Source of the DNA: Blastocatellia bacterium
Lineage (GTDB): Bacteria > Acidobacteriota > Blastocatellia > UBA7656 > JADIYM01
NCBI GenBank assembly: GCA_016705245.1
Contig: JADIYM010000001.1
Location: 248,001 to 312,000 of the forward strand
DNA: 64,000 nt
Direction of reading: 5' to 3'
Of the stretch, positions 1-8,508 are shown one piece after another. Made by a program: the position numbers and the translations under genes. A model generated the notes under the pieces. It was not told the origin of the DNA and ran no database searches. It worked only from the letters and a program-made list of their open reading frames with translations. Position 1 is the first letter of the stretch, and each line of letters begins with the position of its first letter.

Positions 1-2
1 CC

Positions 3-650
3 GACCGCGTGCATCGGACGCGCGTCACGCGCGGTGTGCTGTGGACGTATTCGATGGAACAGCGCCGAACCGTGTACACCATCGCGAACAAGAGCGGCCG
101 CGAGCGCGCGCTCTACCTCGAGCATCGCAAGCTCGACGGCTGGGACCTCGTCGACACGCCGGCGCCGCACGAGTCGACACCGAACTTCTACCGGTTCCGG
201 GTCGAGCTTGCCGCAACCGGCACCACCGAGTTCGTCGTCGCCGAGCGCCGCGAGATCGCGAACACCTTCAGCCTCGTCAACGTGAACAGCGACATCATTG
301 CGGACTACCGATCGGCGAAGTACATCGACGACCGCGTCCGGGAGGCCCTCGAGAAAGTCGTAGCCCTCAAGGCTCGCGTCGCGCAGATCGACGTCGAAAG
401 GTCGGAGGCGAACCGCGAGCTCGCGGCCATCAACGGCGACCAGCAGCGGATCCGCGAAAACCTGAAGTCGATCGGCGAGGGGCTCGACGAGAAGCGGTTG
501 CGGGCGACGCTGGTCGAGAAGCTCATCGCGCAGGAGCAGCGCCTCGAGCAGATTGCAGCGTCGCAGACCTCGCTCGAACAGCAGCGGCAGCAGGCCCAGG
601 CGGACGTCGACGCGGCTATCGCGGGCATCGAGTTCGAGGGGGAGATTTGA
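3..650 (+). CDS. DUF4139-domain protein, C-terminal part (5' partial)
   Basis: The frame is open to the left edge, so this is the C-terminal part of a longer protein; the GTG at 9 is only the first in-window start-like codon. The visible part has a beta-rich stretch containing the phrase LYLEHRKLDGWDL and then a long charged, Gln/Glu/Arg-rich coiled coil over about the last 110 residues. This matches the end of DUF4139/MuiA-like proteins, a family of beta-sandwich plus coiled-coil proteins of uncertain function, often exported. The next gene starts 66 bp downstream, after a short direct-repeat tract (661-706). The family assignment comes from recalled motif resemblance only. Confidence 0.6.
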   Translation, partial: DRVHRTRVTRGVLWTYSMEQRRTVYTIANKSGRERALYLEHRKLDGWDLVDTPAPHESTPNFYRFRVELAATGTTEFVVAERREIANTFSLVNVNSDIIADYRSAKYIDDRVREALEKVVALKARVAQIDVERSEANRELAAINGDQQRIRENLKSIGEGLDEKRLRATLVEKLIAQEQRLEQIAASQTSLEQQRQQAQADVDAAIAGIEFEGEI

Positions 651-660
651 CGTCGGATTG

Positions 661-706
661 AAGAGGCACACGGATTGGGCGGATCGTGCGGATACGCGCG
701 GATCTG
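661..706. repeat. Short cacggat-type repeat tract (family J)
   Basis: The tract is built of iterated cggat units just after the DUF4139 stop codon. A similar stretch follows the serine hydrolase gene at 31430-31462 and a shorter one lies at 36708-36748. Unlike families A to E it has no clear inverted partner here. Confidence 0.4.
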
Positions 707-716
707 AACGAAATTG

Positions 717-2153
717 ATGCTCAACGACGAGTTTGATGTCGCGGTACTTGGCTGCGGTCCGACCGGGGTCGTACTGACGAACCTGCTTGGGCTGCTAGGC
801 GTGCGTGTGGTGGTGCTCGAACGGGAGAGAGAGGTCTATCCGGTTCCGCGCGCAACTCACATTGACGAAGAGACCCTTCGGAATTTCCAGGCGACCGGGC
901 TTATGGAGGAACTCCTTCCTCACACGTCGCCGTTCGGAACCATCGAAGTGGCGGACGAGTCCGGCAAGGTCCTGCTTCGGGACCGGGTCGCAGATCCGAC
1001 GTCGCCGCACGGCTACGCGGGTTCTCGGTTCTTCGATCAGTCGACGTTCGAGCGGATACTGCGCAAGGGACTCGAACGCTTTCCGTCGGTAGAGCTGCGA
1101 ACCGGTGTCGAGGCAACGAGCGTCCACGATGACGGCGAGTACGTCGTCGTGGGCGCCCGAGGGGACGCGGGCGATATTCTGCTCAGGGCGAAATGGGTCG
1201 TCGGATGCGAAGGCGGACGCAGTGTGACTCGCGAGGCGATAGGCGCCTCGATGGAGTCGGTCGCGCCAAGGCGTCCGTGGCTGATCGCCGACACGCTACT
1301 CCGGAACCCGGCCGACGCAACTCTCCTCCCCGACGGTTTCCGGTATGTCCTCGCAAACGAGCGGTTGACGATCTATGCGCACGGATTCGGCCTGAATCGG
1401 CGATGGGAGTTTCAGCTCGCCGAGGGCGAGGACGCGCCATCGCGCGAGACGGTGATCTCGTGGATCTCCGCGTTCATCGATCCGGCTCGGCTCGAGATCC
1501 TGCGTGTCGTACCGTACGCGCACACGTCGCTGCTCGCGTCATCGTGGCGAAAAGGGCGGATCTTCATCGCCGGCGACGCCGCGCACATGATGCCGCCGTC
1601 GGCGGGACAGGGGATGTGCTCCGGAGTGCGGGATGCGGTAAATCTCGCCTGGAAGCTGCATCGCGTGATCAGCGGTGCCGCGGGTGAAACACTGCTCGAT
1701 ACCTACGAACAGGAACGATCGCCCCACGTTCGCGAGATCCTGCTCGGCACGCTCTTCATAGGCAATCGACTGCTGGGCGACTCGCTGTTTCAGCGTTGGC
1801 GGCGACGGCAGACGTTGAGGGTCATCTCGTCGGTTCCGCCGGTGCGCGAATACGCGCGCAAACGCGGACTGCGACGGCCGCAACTTCGAGGGGGATTCCT
1901 CGATACCTCGTCGCCACTCGCGGGGCGTTTCTTTCCGCAGTTCGAGACGGACCGTGGCGGCGTGTGCTTTCGGAGCGACGATGATCTCGGATATCGGTTT
2001 GCGCGTTTCAGCGCCCGGCAACCCAGGCTCGACGAGCGGATCGCGCACTGGATGCGACAGCACGGCGTAGACTGGGTCGTCGTGCGCCCGGACCGGTACG
2101 TCTACGCTGCCGGGAAGGGAGAGTTGACAGGATTTCAGGATTTGCAGGATTGA
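717..2153 (+). CDS. FAD-dependent monooxygenase, MhpA (3-(3-hydroxyphenyl)propionate hydroxylase)-like
   Basis: This is a class A flavoprotein aromatic hydroxylase. The N-terminal FAD-binding motif GCGPTGVVLTNLLG is followed by a Glu-ending strand, and later by the second FAD motif GDAAHMMPPSAGQGM and the DAVNLAWKL helix typical of MhpA/PheA-type enzymes. Such enzymes use NAD(P)H and O2 to hydroxylate phenolic substrates; the substrate here is unknown and no ring-cleavage genes are adjacent. ATG at 717 is preferred over the overlapping TTG at 714. The last ten residues (ELTGFQDLQD) and the stop codon are encoded by repeat C1, and at 478 aa the protein is shorter than MhpA (about 550). The natural C-terminus may therefore have been replaced by the repeat. 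Confidence 0.8.
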   Translation: MLNDEFDVAVLGCGPTGVVLTNLLGLLGVRVVVLEREREVYPVPRATHIDEETLRNFQATGLMEELLPHTSPFGTIEVADESGKVLLRDRVADPTSPHGYAGSRFFDQSTFERILRKGLERFPSVELRTGVEATSVHDDGEYVVVGARGDAGDILLRAKWVVGCEGGRSVTREAIGASMESVAPRRPWLIADTLLRNPADATLLPDGFRYVLANERLTIYAHGFGLNRRWEFQLAEGEDAPSRETVISWISAFIDPARLEILRVVPYAHTSLLASSWRKGRIFIAGDAAHMMPPSAGQGMCSGVRDAVNLAWKLHRVISGAAGETLLDTYEQERSPHVREILLGTLFIGNRLLGDSLFQRWRRRQTLRVISSVPPVREYARKRGLRRPQLRGGFLDTSSPLAGRFFPQFETDRGGVCFRSDDDLGYRFARFSARQPRLDERIAHWMRQHGVDWVVVRPDRYVYAAGKGELTGFQDLQD

Positions 2154-2177
2154 CACGAGAAGATCCTGTCAGCTCTC
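2119..2177. repeat. Palindromic repeat C1, between convergent genes
   Basis: The left arm reads gagttgacaggatttcagga and the right arm carries the complement (gatcctgtcagctctc). It lies between the convergent monooxygenase and histidine kinase genes. Both reading frames end inside it, and both stop codons are the TGA of the arm sequence. As a hairpin between convergent genes it could serve as a bidirectional terminator; that is inference. Confidence 0.75.
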
Positions 2178-4229
2178 ACCGATCGCGGCCTGGATCTCGT
2201 CGTAGCGGTAGGCGCGCACGAGGCGACGCAACTCTAGGCCGAGCGGTTCGTCGATTTCGAGGATTCGATCGATGGACGTCTTCGCTGCTTCAGGATCGCC
2301 GATCTCAAGCGCCGTTCTGAGTTGCGCCGTCAAATCAGCTGGCACGTCCGCAAAACTGTCCGGACAGAGCGCTCCGCCGTTGGGCGCAACCTCGGCGACG
2401 GGGTCGGCCTCGCCGTAGACGAACTCGGCACCGAGGTGTTCGGCGAGCTTCTCGAAGATCGTCGCCACTCGAAATGGCTTGGTCACGAAGTCGTCGCAGC
2501 CGCTGGCCAGTATCCGCTCGCGGTCGTGCTGGAAGGCGCTCGCCGTCAGCGCGATAATCCTGGTCCGGTGATCCGCCGAGAGTGAGCGAATGTGCTCGGT
2601 CGCCGCGTAGCCATCCATCACCGGCATTCGCATGTCCATGAAGATCAGGTCCGGCTGCCACTGCTTCCACGATTCGACGGCCTCCGAACCATCGACGGCT
2701 TCGCGGACTTCAAACCCGATGGGCGCGAGCAGCCGGGTCAGCAGAAGCCGGTTCTCAGCCGTGTCGTCGACGACGAGCACTCGATAGGCCGGCTGGCCCG
2801 TCGCCAGACGAACGACTCGCCGCGGCTTCTCTTCGAGCGCGGTGACCTCGGTGACGAGAAGCGGCACCTCGACGGTAAACGTCGTGCCACGACTGCGTTC
2901 GCTCTCGACGCGAATGTCGCCGCCCATCAGTCGGATGAAACTGCGGCTGATCGCGAGTCCGAGCCCGGTGCCCTCCGTTGACCGCCGGCCGCTTTCGGAC
3001 TGCGCGAACGCCTCGAAGAGTCCGCCGATCTCGTCGGCCGCGATTCCGGCCCCCGTGTCTTCGATCTCGACCACCAGCGCGGTCCCGGTCCACTGCGCCC
3101 GTACTCCGATGCCGCCGGTCTCGGTGAACTTTACGGCGTTGCCGAGCAGGTTGACGAAGACTTGCCGCAGCTTCCCTTCGTCGCCGATCACGCGCCGCGG
3201 CATCTCGTCGATCGTGACGATGAGCTGCAGTCCCTTCACGTCCGTGCGGACCCGGATCATGTCGACGACCGACCGGAGCGTCTCGGCAGGATCGAAGATG
3301 TGCTCGTTGAGGATTACGCGGCCGGCCTCGATCTTCGAGATGGCCAGCACGTCGTCGATGAGCGACAGAAGGTGATCTCCGCTTCGCTCGATGATCCGCA
3401 GGTTCTCGCGGCCTTCGGACGAAAGGCTGGGATCCTGTTCGGTGAGCTGTGCAAAGCCGAGGACGGCATTGAGCGGCGTGCGCAACTCGTGGCTCATATT
3501 CGACAGGAACACGCTCTTCGCGCGGTTCGCGTCGCGTGCCTTCGCCTCTGAGATCTCGAGCTGGAGTGCCTTTTCGGCGAGCGCCTCCTTCTGCCGCTCG
3601 AGCGCGCATTTCGCGGCGAACGTCTGTCTGGCGTATTGCTCGATCGTGTTTGTCGTGCCGAGGCTGGAAACAAACGACCCCACAAGGATGGCTACGAGGA
3701 CCGCTGCCGCGCCGGGTTCGAGCCCCGCGAATCCGAATGCGACGGTCGTGAAAGCGAGGATCGACACTGCGCTTCCAGCTACCGAATACGTGTAGTGCAG
3801 CGTGGTCGCGAATATCGTCGCCATGACGCCAATCGCGACAATCGCCCAGAAAATGGCACTGATACCCGGGCTCGGCCGAAGCATGAAGATCAGCGCGGCC
3901 AGGATGCCGACGACCGCGGACGAAACGGTCGTCAACGCATGCACTCGGGTCCCGAGACCCGGTGCAAACGAGAGGGCAGCGGCCGTTCCGGCAAGCACCG
4001 CAAGGGTGGCCATCTGGAGCACCAACATCGCACGCGGCGCATCCGGATGAACGGTCCTGTCGAAGAGCACGTAGACGAGCCAGACGACGGCGAACATGAT
4101 CCAAAGGGCCTGCATGCGGCCGCGGAATGCCTGGCGGTACTGCGCGCGGAATTCGGCTTCGAGCGGTTCGGGGAAGCGCAGGCCGAACGCCCAGTCGCGG
4201 CGCAGTGAAGTCGTGTCGTCGGTATTCAT
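2169..4229 (-). CDS. Hybrid sensor histidine kinase/response regulator
   Basis: The 686-residue protein has an N-terminal membrane region (residues about 40-195, five or six helices with no obvious periplasmic sensor), a short coiled coil, and a HisKA domain with the H-box SNMSHELRTPLNAVLG (His about 247). The HATPase domain shows the N box (NLLGNAVKFT) and G boxes (DTGAGI, GTGLGLAIS). A receiver domain follows, with the acidic pair VVDD, the phospho-acceptor Asp in FMDMRMPVMDG and the ALTA switch. About 80 helical C-terminal residues are not recognised. ATG 4229 is chosen because the upstream extension is encoded by repeat C2. No DNA-binding partner is adjacent, so the output is unknown. The stop codon lies in repeat C1. 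Confidence 0.9.
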   Translation of the reverse strand: MNTDDTTSLRRDWAFGLRFPEPLEAEFRAQYRQAFRGRMQALWIMFAVVWLVYVLFDRTVHPDAPRAMLVLQMATLAVLAGTAAALSFAPGLGTRVHALTTVSSAVVGILAALIFMLRPSPGISAIFWAIVAIGVMATIFATTLHYTYSVAGSAVSILAFTTVAFGFAGLEPGAAAVLVAILVGSFVSSLGTTNTIEQYARQTFAAKCALERQKEALAEKALQLEISEAKARDANRAKSVFLSNMSHELRTPLNAVLGFAQLTEQDPSLSSEGRENLRIIERSGDHLLSLIDDVLAISKIEAGRVILNEHIFDPAETLRSVVDMIRVRTDVKGLQLIVTIDEMPRRVIGDEGKLRQVFVNLLGNAVKFTETGGIGVRAQWTGTALVVEIEDTGAGIAADEIGGLFEAFAQSESGRRSTEGTGLGLAISRSFIRLMGGDIRVESERSRGTTFTVEVPLLVTEVTALEEKPRRVVRLATGQPAYRVLVVDDTAENRLLLTRLLAPIGFEVREAVDGSEAVESWKQWQPDLIFMDMRMPVMDGYAATEHIRSLSADHRTRIIALTASAFQHDRERILASGCDDFVTKPFRVATIFEKLAEHLGAEFVYGEADPVAEVAPNGGALCPDSFADVPADLTAQLRTALEIGDPEAAKTSIDRILEIDEPLGLELRRLVRAYRYDEIQAAIGES

Positions 4230-4237
4230 CGTGGGAT

Positions 4238-4306
4238 GGAGAGTTGACAGGATTACAGGATATTCTCCTGTCAATCTTGTTAATCCGGAAATCCTGTCAA
4301 CTCTCC
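4238..4306. repeat. Palindromic repeat C2
   Basis: The arms gagttgacaggattacagga (4241-4260) and its complement ending at 4306 enclose internal degenerate copies of the same words. The upstream NADH dehydrogenase gene takes its TGA stop from the right arm; the kinase gene starts 9 bp beyond the left border. Here the element separates two genes of the same strand. Confidence 0.75.
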
Positions 4307-5610
4307 TTCTCCGGCGCTCCGGGGCGCAGGCGGCGGCCGGTGATGATCCGCGCGCCGCGCTGGTACACGAAATACGAATAGGCCCAGTTGAGCAGCACCG
4401 CGACCCGGTTCTTGAATCCGATCAGGAAGAAGATGTGCACCGCAAGCCACGCCATCCACGCCGGGTAGCCGCTCATCTTCAAGCGACCGGTCTGGGCGAT
4501 GGCTCGCGAACGGCCGATGGTCGCCATGCTGCCCTTGTCGGTGTAGTGAAACGTCTCGCGATCCTTCTTCGCGAGGTCGTTCGCGATCATCCGTCCGACG
4601 TGGCGGCCCTGCTGCATCGCAACCGGACTCACGCCCGGCAGCGCCCTCTCGCCTTGATGCAGGAACGCAGCCGTGTCGCCGACCGCGAACGCTTCGGGAT
4701 GCCCGGGCATCGAGCAGTCCTTCTCTACGATGACGCGCTTCCCGCGATCGAGCGGCACTCCCAGCGTCTCGGTGAGCGGTGTCGCGCCGACGCCTGCGCC
4801 CCAGACGATGGTTCTCGACTCGATTATCTCGCCGTTCGACAGCGTGACGCCGTCGTGCCGAACGTCGGTCACCTTCACCTCGAGCCTCACTTCGACGTTG
4901 AGCTCCTGGAGCTGCCTGAGCGCGCTCTCCGAGAGATCTGGTGAGAACGAGTCGAGAATGCGCGGGCTCGCCTCGATGAGGACCACGCGGGCCACACGGG
5001 CGTTGATGGCGCGAAAGTCGCGCGCCAATACAAACTTCGAGAGCTCTGCAAGCGCGCCGGCGATCTCGACGCCTGTCGGGCCGCCGCCGATGATGACGAA
5101 GGTCATCAGGCTGCGTCGTTCGTCCGGGTCCGTCGCTCGCTCGGCCGCCTCGAAGGCGAGCAGCACCCGCGTGCGGATCTCCACGGCGTCGTTGAGGTCC
5201 TTGAGCCCGACGGCGATCTTGCCCCAGTCATCGTGGCCGAAGTAGGTCGTGCGGGCGCCCGCCGCGAGCACGAGATAGTCGTACGGAATGCGCGAGTCGG
5301 TGTCGCCGGCCTCGCTGTCGCAGACGTGAACCTCGCGGGCGTCGAGGTCGATCGACTTCGCTTCGAGCAGGAGGACGCGAGCGTTCTTCTGGTTTCGGAG
5401 TATAGAGCGTAACGGCCACGCGATCTCCGCTGGAGAGAGGCCGGCCATTGAGACCTGGTAGAGGAGGGGCTGGAAGAGGTGGAAGTTCGTGCGGTCGAGG
5501 AGCGTGATGTCGACGGGGGCCTTGTGCAGGGCCTTCGCGACAGAGAGGCCGCCGAAGCCGCCGCCGATTATGACGATGCGTGGGCGGGCGGTGGAGGACG
5601 ACGAGGTCAT
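4297..5610 (-). CDS. ndh: Type II NADH:quinone oxidoreductase (NDH-2)
   Basis: This non-proton-pumping, single-subunit flavoprotein passes electrons from NADH to quinone at the membrane. The start IVIIGGGFGGLSVAK is the FAD-binding Rossmann motif. The second dinucleotide motif FVIIGGGPTGVEIAG binds NADH, and FAVGDTAAF is the FAD-contacting C-terminal motif. The C-terminal region (about 437 aa in all) carries the hydrophobic helix WMAWLAVHIFFLIGFKNR typical of NDH-2 membrane anchoring. ATG 5610 is chosen since the 15 codons upstream are not conserved-looking and lead into repeat A1. The stop codon is contributed by repeat C2. Confidence 0.9.
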   Translation of the reverse strand: MTSSSSTARPRIVIIGGGFGGLSVAKALHKAPVDITLLDRTNFHLFQPLLYQVSMAGLSPAEIAWPLRSILRNQKNARVLLLEAKSIDLDAREVHVCDSEAGDTDSRIPYDYLVLAAGARTTYFGHDDWGKIAVGLKDLNDAVEIRTRVLLAFEAAERATDPDERRSLMTFVIIGGGPTGVEIAGALAELSKFVLARDFRAINARVARVVLIEASPRILDSFSPDLSESALRQLQELNVEVRLEVKVTDVRHDGVTLSNGEIIESRTIVWGAGVGATPLTETLGVPLDRGKRVIVEKDCSMPGHPEAFAVGDTAAFLHQGERALPGVSPVAMQQGRHVGRMIANDLAKKDRETFHYTDKGSMATIGRSRAIAQTGRLKMSGYPAWMAWLAVHIFFLIGFKNRVAVLLNWAYSYFVYQRGARIITGRRLRPGAPEKES

Positions 5611-5640
5611 GCGGTGGCTCCTGTGAAGTCGGATGCGGAG

Positions 5641-5790
5641 AGGTTTATCGCGCAAAGGCGCAAAGGCGCGCAGAGACGCAAAGGACAGACTGTCGTCGGC
5701 AACCCGGTCCGTGCCAAACCGCTGGAATGGACCTCATCCATTTGTCTGTCCGTTCGACCTTTGCCTTTGCGTCTCTGCGAGAAACTCCCC
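5641..5790. repeat. Palindromic repeat A1 (cgcaaaggcgcaaag family), long loop
   Basis: The left arm of gcaaaggc/gcagagacgcaaagg words (5645-5686) and the complementary right arm cctttgcgtctctgcgagaaa (5765-5786) are separated by about 70 nt. The loop is much longer than in the other four A copies. It lies between the 5' end of ndh and the 3' end of the aldehyde dehydrogenase gene. Confidence 0.7.
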
Positions 5791-5793
5791 TCA

Positions 5794-7209
5794 TCACCCG
5801 CGACTCACGAGTACCCGCGGCTCGGTCATCTCCTCCATCGCGTACCGCACGCCCTCGCGCCCACGCCCAGATGCCTTCACACCCCCGTACGGGAAATTGT
5901 CGACGCGCACCATCGGATAGTCGTTCACGATGACGCCCCCCACCTCGAGCGTCTCGAACGCCCGCCGGATCCGCCGCGCATCGTTCGAGAAAACCGCCGC
6001 CTGCAGCCCGTACTCCGACGCGTTCACCCTGGAAAGCGCCTCGTCGAAATCCGCGAACCTGTCCAGCACTACGACCGGCCCGAAGACCTCCTCGCAACTC
6101 ACCTTCAGCTCCGGCGCGGCGTCCTCGATCACTGTCGGTTGCACGAGCCTCCCCTCCCGCGTGCCCCCCGTGAGTACGCTCGCCCCCGCTGCTCGCGCCT
6201 CGTCGACCCACGCGACGATGCGCTCGGCCGCTCCGTCGTCGATCACCGGACCGGCGATTGTCGACGGATCCCGCGGATCACCGACCTCGAGCGCCTTCGT
6301 CGCGTCTACGAATCGGTCCCGAAACTCGGCATAAACCGCATCGTGGACCAGCAGCCTCTGCACCGAGATGCAGATCTGCCCGGCAAACGCGAACGATCCG
6401 AGCACAGTTCGCCGCACCGCCCACTCCATCTCGGCGTCCGCGTCGACGATCGCGCCGGCGTTGCCGCCGAGCTCGAGCGTCACGCGTTTGCGTCCGGCGA
6501 CGGATCGAAGGTGCCACCCGACGCGTGCGCTGCCCGTGAACGACAGCATCGCCGGACGGTCGTCGGTCGCGAGCCGCTCGGCGTCGACGGGCATGCAGTG
6601 AACCACGTTGAACTGTCCGGGCAGCGCCCCAGCCGCGTCGACGATCTCGGCGAGAGCGAGCGCGGTGAGCGGCGCCTGTGGAGCGGGCTTCAGGACGACC
6701 GAGCTCCCGACGGCAAGCGCCGGAGCGACCTTGTGGGCAACGAGGTTGAGCGGAAAGTTGAACGGAGCGATTGCCGAGATCGGGCCTACGGGGAACCGCC
6801 GCATCACGCACTCGTAGCCTTCGAACGCCTCCTCGATGTCGACGGGAATAACCTCGCCGCCAAATCGCGAGAGCTCCTCCGCCGCGAGTGTGAAGGTGGA
6901 CGCCGCGCGCGCGACCTCACCCCTCGCGAAAGCGATCGGCTTGCCGGCCTCGGCGCAGATGAGCTCGGCGAGCTCGGTGGCGCGCGCGCGAATGCCCTCG
7001 GCGATGGCGCGGCAGAGTGCGCGGCGGCGAAATCCGGAGTGGCGGCGCGTAGATTCGAACGCCGCGGCCGCGGCGGTGATGGCGGCATCGACGTGTTCGG
7101 CTCCGCCGATCGGGACCGTGCCGACTACGGCGCCAGTGTAGGGGTCGAGGATCTCGTCGTGGACTCCGGTGTCGGTCCATTGGCCGTTGATGTAGAGGTC
7201 GCGGTGCAT
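5794..7209 (-). CDS. Aldehyde dehydrogenase family protein
   Basis: This is a 471-residue NAD(P)-dependent aldehyde dehydrogenase of standard length. Visible are the oxyanion Asn in APFNFPLN (about 151), the cofactor-binding KPAPQAPLTAL strand, the SFTGSARVG turn, the general base Glu in LELGGN (246) and the catalytic Cys in FAGQICISVQ (280). The C-terminus has the usual PYGGVKASG..REG oligomerisation segment. Which aldehyde it oxidises cannot be read from the sequence; GapN-, lactaldehyde- and semialdehyde-type enzymes all share these motifs. ATG 7209 is chosen because the 40-codon in-frame extension comes from repeat B1. The divergent CobW gene lies beyond B1. Confidence 0.88.
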   Translation of the reverse strand: MHRDLYINGQWTDTGVHDEILDPYTGAVVGTVPIGGAEHVDAAITAAAAAFESTRRHSGFRRRALCRAIAEGIRARATELAELICAEAGKPIAFARGEVARAASTFTLAAEELSRFGGEVIPVDIEEAFEGYECVMRRFPVGPISAIAPFNFPLNLVAHKVAPALAVGSSVVLKPAPQAPLTALALAEIVDAAGALPGQFNVVHCMPVDAERLATDDRPAMLSFTGSARVGWHLRSVAGRKRVTLELGGNAGAIVDADAEMEWAVRRTVLGSFAFAGQICISVQRLLVHDAVYAEFRDRFVDATKALEVGDPRDPSTIAGPVIDDGAAERIVAWVDEARAAGASVLTGGTREGRLVQPTVIEDAAPELKVSCEEVFGPVVVLDRFADFDEALSRVNASEYGLQAAVFSNDARRIRRAFETLEVGGVIVNDYPMVRVDNFPYGGVKASGRGREGVRYAMEEMTEPRVLVSRG

Positions 7210-7236
7210 GGGGGGGATTGTGACACGGACGGGCGC

Positions 7237-7333
7237 CTTTGTGTCTCCGAGCCTCTGTGCCTCTGTGTGCGAAGCTCTTCTCACTCGCGGGAGAGCTGCG
7301 CACACAGAGTCGCGGAGGCACGGAGACACGGAG
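7237..7333. repeat. Palindromic repeat B1 (cacagag/ggcacggag family)
   Basis: Arms made of tctccgagcctctgtgcctc and its complement flank a short loop around gaagctcttctc. It sits in the divergent intergenic region between the aldehyde dehydrogenase and CobW genes, so here it cannot be a simple 3'-end terminator. Confidence 0.75.
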
Positions 7334-7356
7334 TCGTGCCGTGGTCTAATACCTCG

Positions 7357-8508
7357 GTGCTAAACGACGACGTCCGCATCAACATCCTCACCGGCTTCCT
7401 CGGCTCCGGGAAGACCACCCTGCTGCGCCACATCCTCGAGCACGGCCTCGACGGCCGCCGCGTGGCCGTCATCATGAACGAGCTTGGTGACATCGGGATC
7501 GACGGCAGGGTTTTGCAGGGCCTCAACGTCGAGCAGATGATCGAGCTTGGCTCGGGCTGCGTCTGCTGCACGGTGAATCGCGAGTTCGGGCTAGCACTTC
7601 AGGAGATCGTCGAAACCGTTGCTCCCGAGCTCATCATCGTCGAGACGACCGGTGTCGCCGATCCGCCGAACATCGTCTTCGAGACGAAGCAGGCGGGTCT
7701 CACGGTCGATGCGACGATCACCGTCGTCGATGCGCTGAACCTCGATCGCCACCTCGACGCGAGCGTCGCCGCGCGGGATCAGATCGCCGCCGCGGACTTC
7801 ATCGTGCTCAACAAGACGGACCTCGTGGACGAGGCCACCCTTGCGCGTGCCGAGGCGCTACTGCGCGAACGGAACCCTCGCGCCTACATTTTGAGAACCT
7901 CGCACGGCGTCGTCGACGCTTCGGTGCTTTTCGCGACGGCAGCGGCGGTGCACCTCGAGGCGCTTGCGTCGCTGCAGGCGTCCGGGCTTGCTGTGCCGGG
8001 TCGGGAGGGCGCTCCGGATCACCTCGTGCGCGACCGGATCACGTCGTTCGCATTCGAGACGCGCGGCACGTTTGACCGACCGCGGCTGGAGCGGTTTCTC
8101 GGCGAGCTGCCGGCTTCGATCTATCGCGCGAAGGGGCTCATCCGGGTGACGGAGTCGGAGTGGTCGGCGTTGTTCAATTTCACGTGCGGGCGGACGGATT
8201 TCGAGTGGCGGGAGCCGGTGGGGGAGGATTTCGTCGGTCAGATCGTCGTCATCGGGACCGACGCGGCGTCAATGCGGGATGAGCTGGTGACAAGGCTGGA
8301 AGGAATGCCTGGAGAACGAATGATCCCGGTTCATTGCGCCTTTGCGCCTTTGCGCGAACCTCTTCAGGCCTCGAAGAGGTTCACGCAAAGGCGCAAAGGC
8401 GCAAAGGCCGCTCTTACCTCGGCCTCGCCATCGGATTCGGCACCAGATCCCCGCGCCTCGGCTCTCGCAGTAGCCGCGCGCTCTCCCCCGTCAGGAAATC
8501 GTCCATGA
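7357..8508 (+). CDS. CobW/COG0523-family GTP-binding protein (metal chaperone)
   Basis: The Walker A motif GFLGSGKTTLL starts nine residues after the GTG at 7357. The family metal-binding motif CVCC follows in GSGCVCCTVN, then the switch region ETTGVADP, the guanine-specificity motif NKTD, and a CobW C-terminal domain (SFAFETRGTFDRPRLERFLG). COG0523 GTPases deliver metals such as zinc or cobalt to client enzymes; the client here is unknown. An open frame continues upstream to 5479 but is antisense to the dehydrogenase. The natural protein probably ends near 8334: the last 50 or so residues are a read-through of repeat A2 and of the antisense of the convergent gene, giving a 95-bp overlap with it. 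Confidence 0.85.
   Translation: MLNDDVRINILTGFLGSGKTTLLRHILEHGLDGRRVAVIMNELGDIGIDGRVLQGLNVEQMIELGSGCVCCTVNREFGLALQEIVETVAPELIIVETTGVADPPNIVFETKQAGLTVDATITVVDALNLDRHLDASVAARDQIAAADFIVLNKTDLVDEATLARAEALLRERNPRAYILRTSHGVVDASVLFATAAAVHLEALASLQASGLAVPGREGAPDHLVRDRITSFAFETRGTFDRPRLERFLGELPASIYRAKGLIRVTESEWSALFNFTCGRTDFEWREPVGEDFVGQIVVIGTDAASMRDELVTRLEGMPGERMIPVHCAFAPLREPLQASKRFTQRRKGAKAALTSASPSDSAPDPRASALAVAARSPPSGNRP
8334..8407. repeat. Palindromic repeat A2
   Basis: Arms ttgcgcctttgcgcctttgc and gcaaaggcgcaaaggcgcaa surround a loop that itself pairs (gaacctcttc/gaagaggttc). It lies at the junction of the convergent CobW and FG-GAP-like genes, and the CobW frame runs through it without a stop. 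Confidence 0.8.

Noticed and set aside
5479..7356. Long plus-strand open frame upstream of the CobW gene (about 620 codons).
   Set aside because: It is antisense to the well-supported aldehyde dehydrogenase and ndh genes, has Arg/Asp-rich composition typical of GC-rich shadow frames and no domain. CobW begins at GTG 7357.
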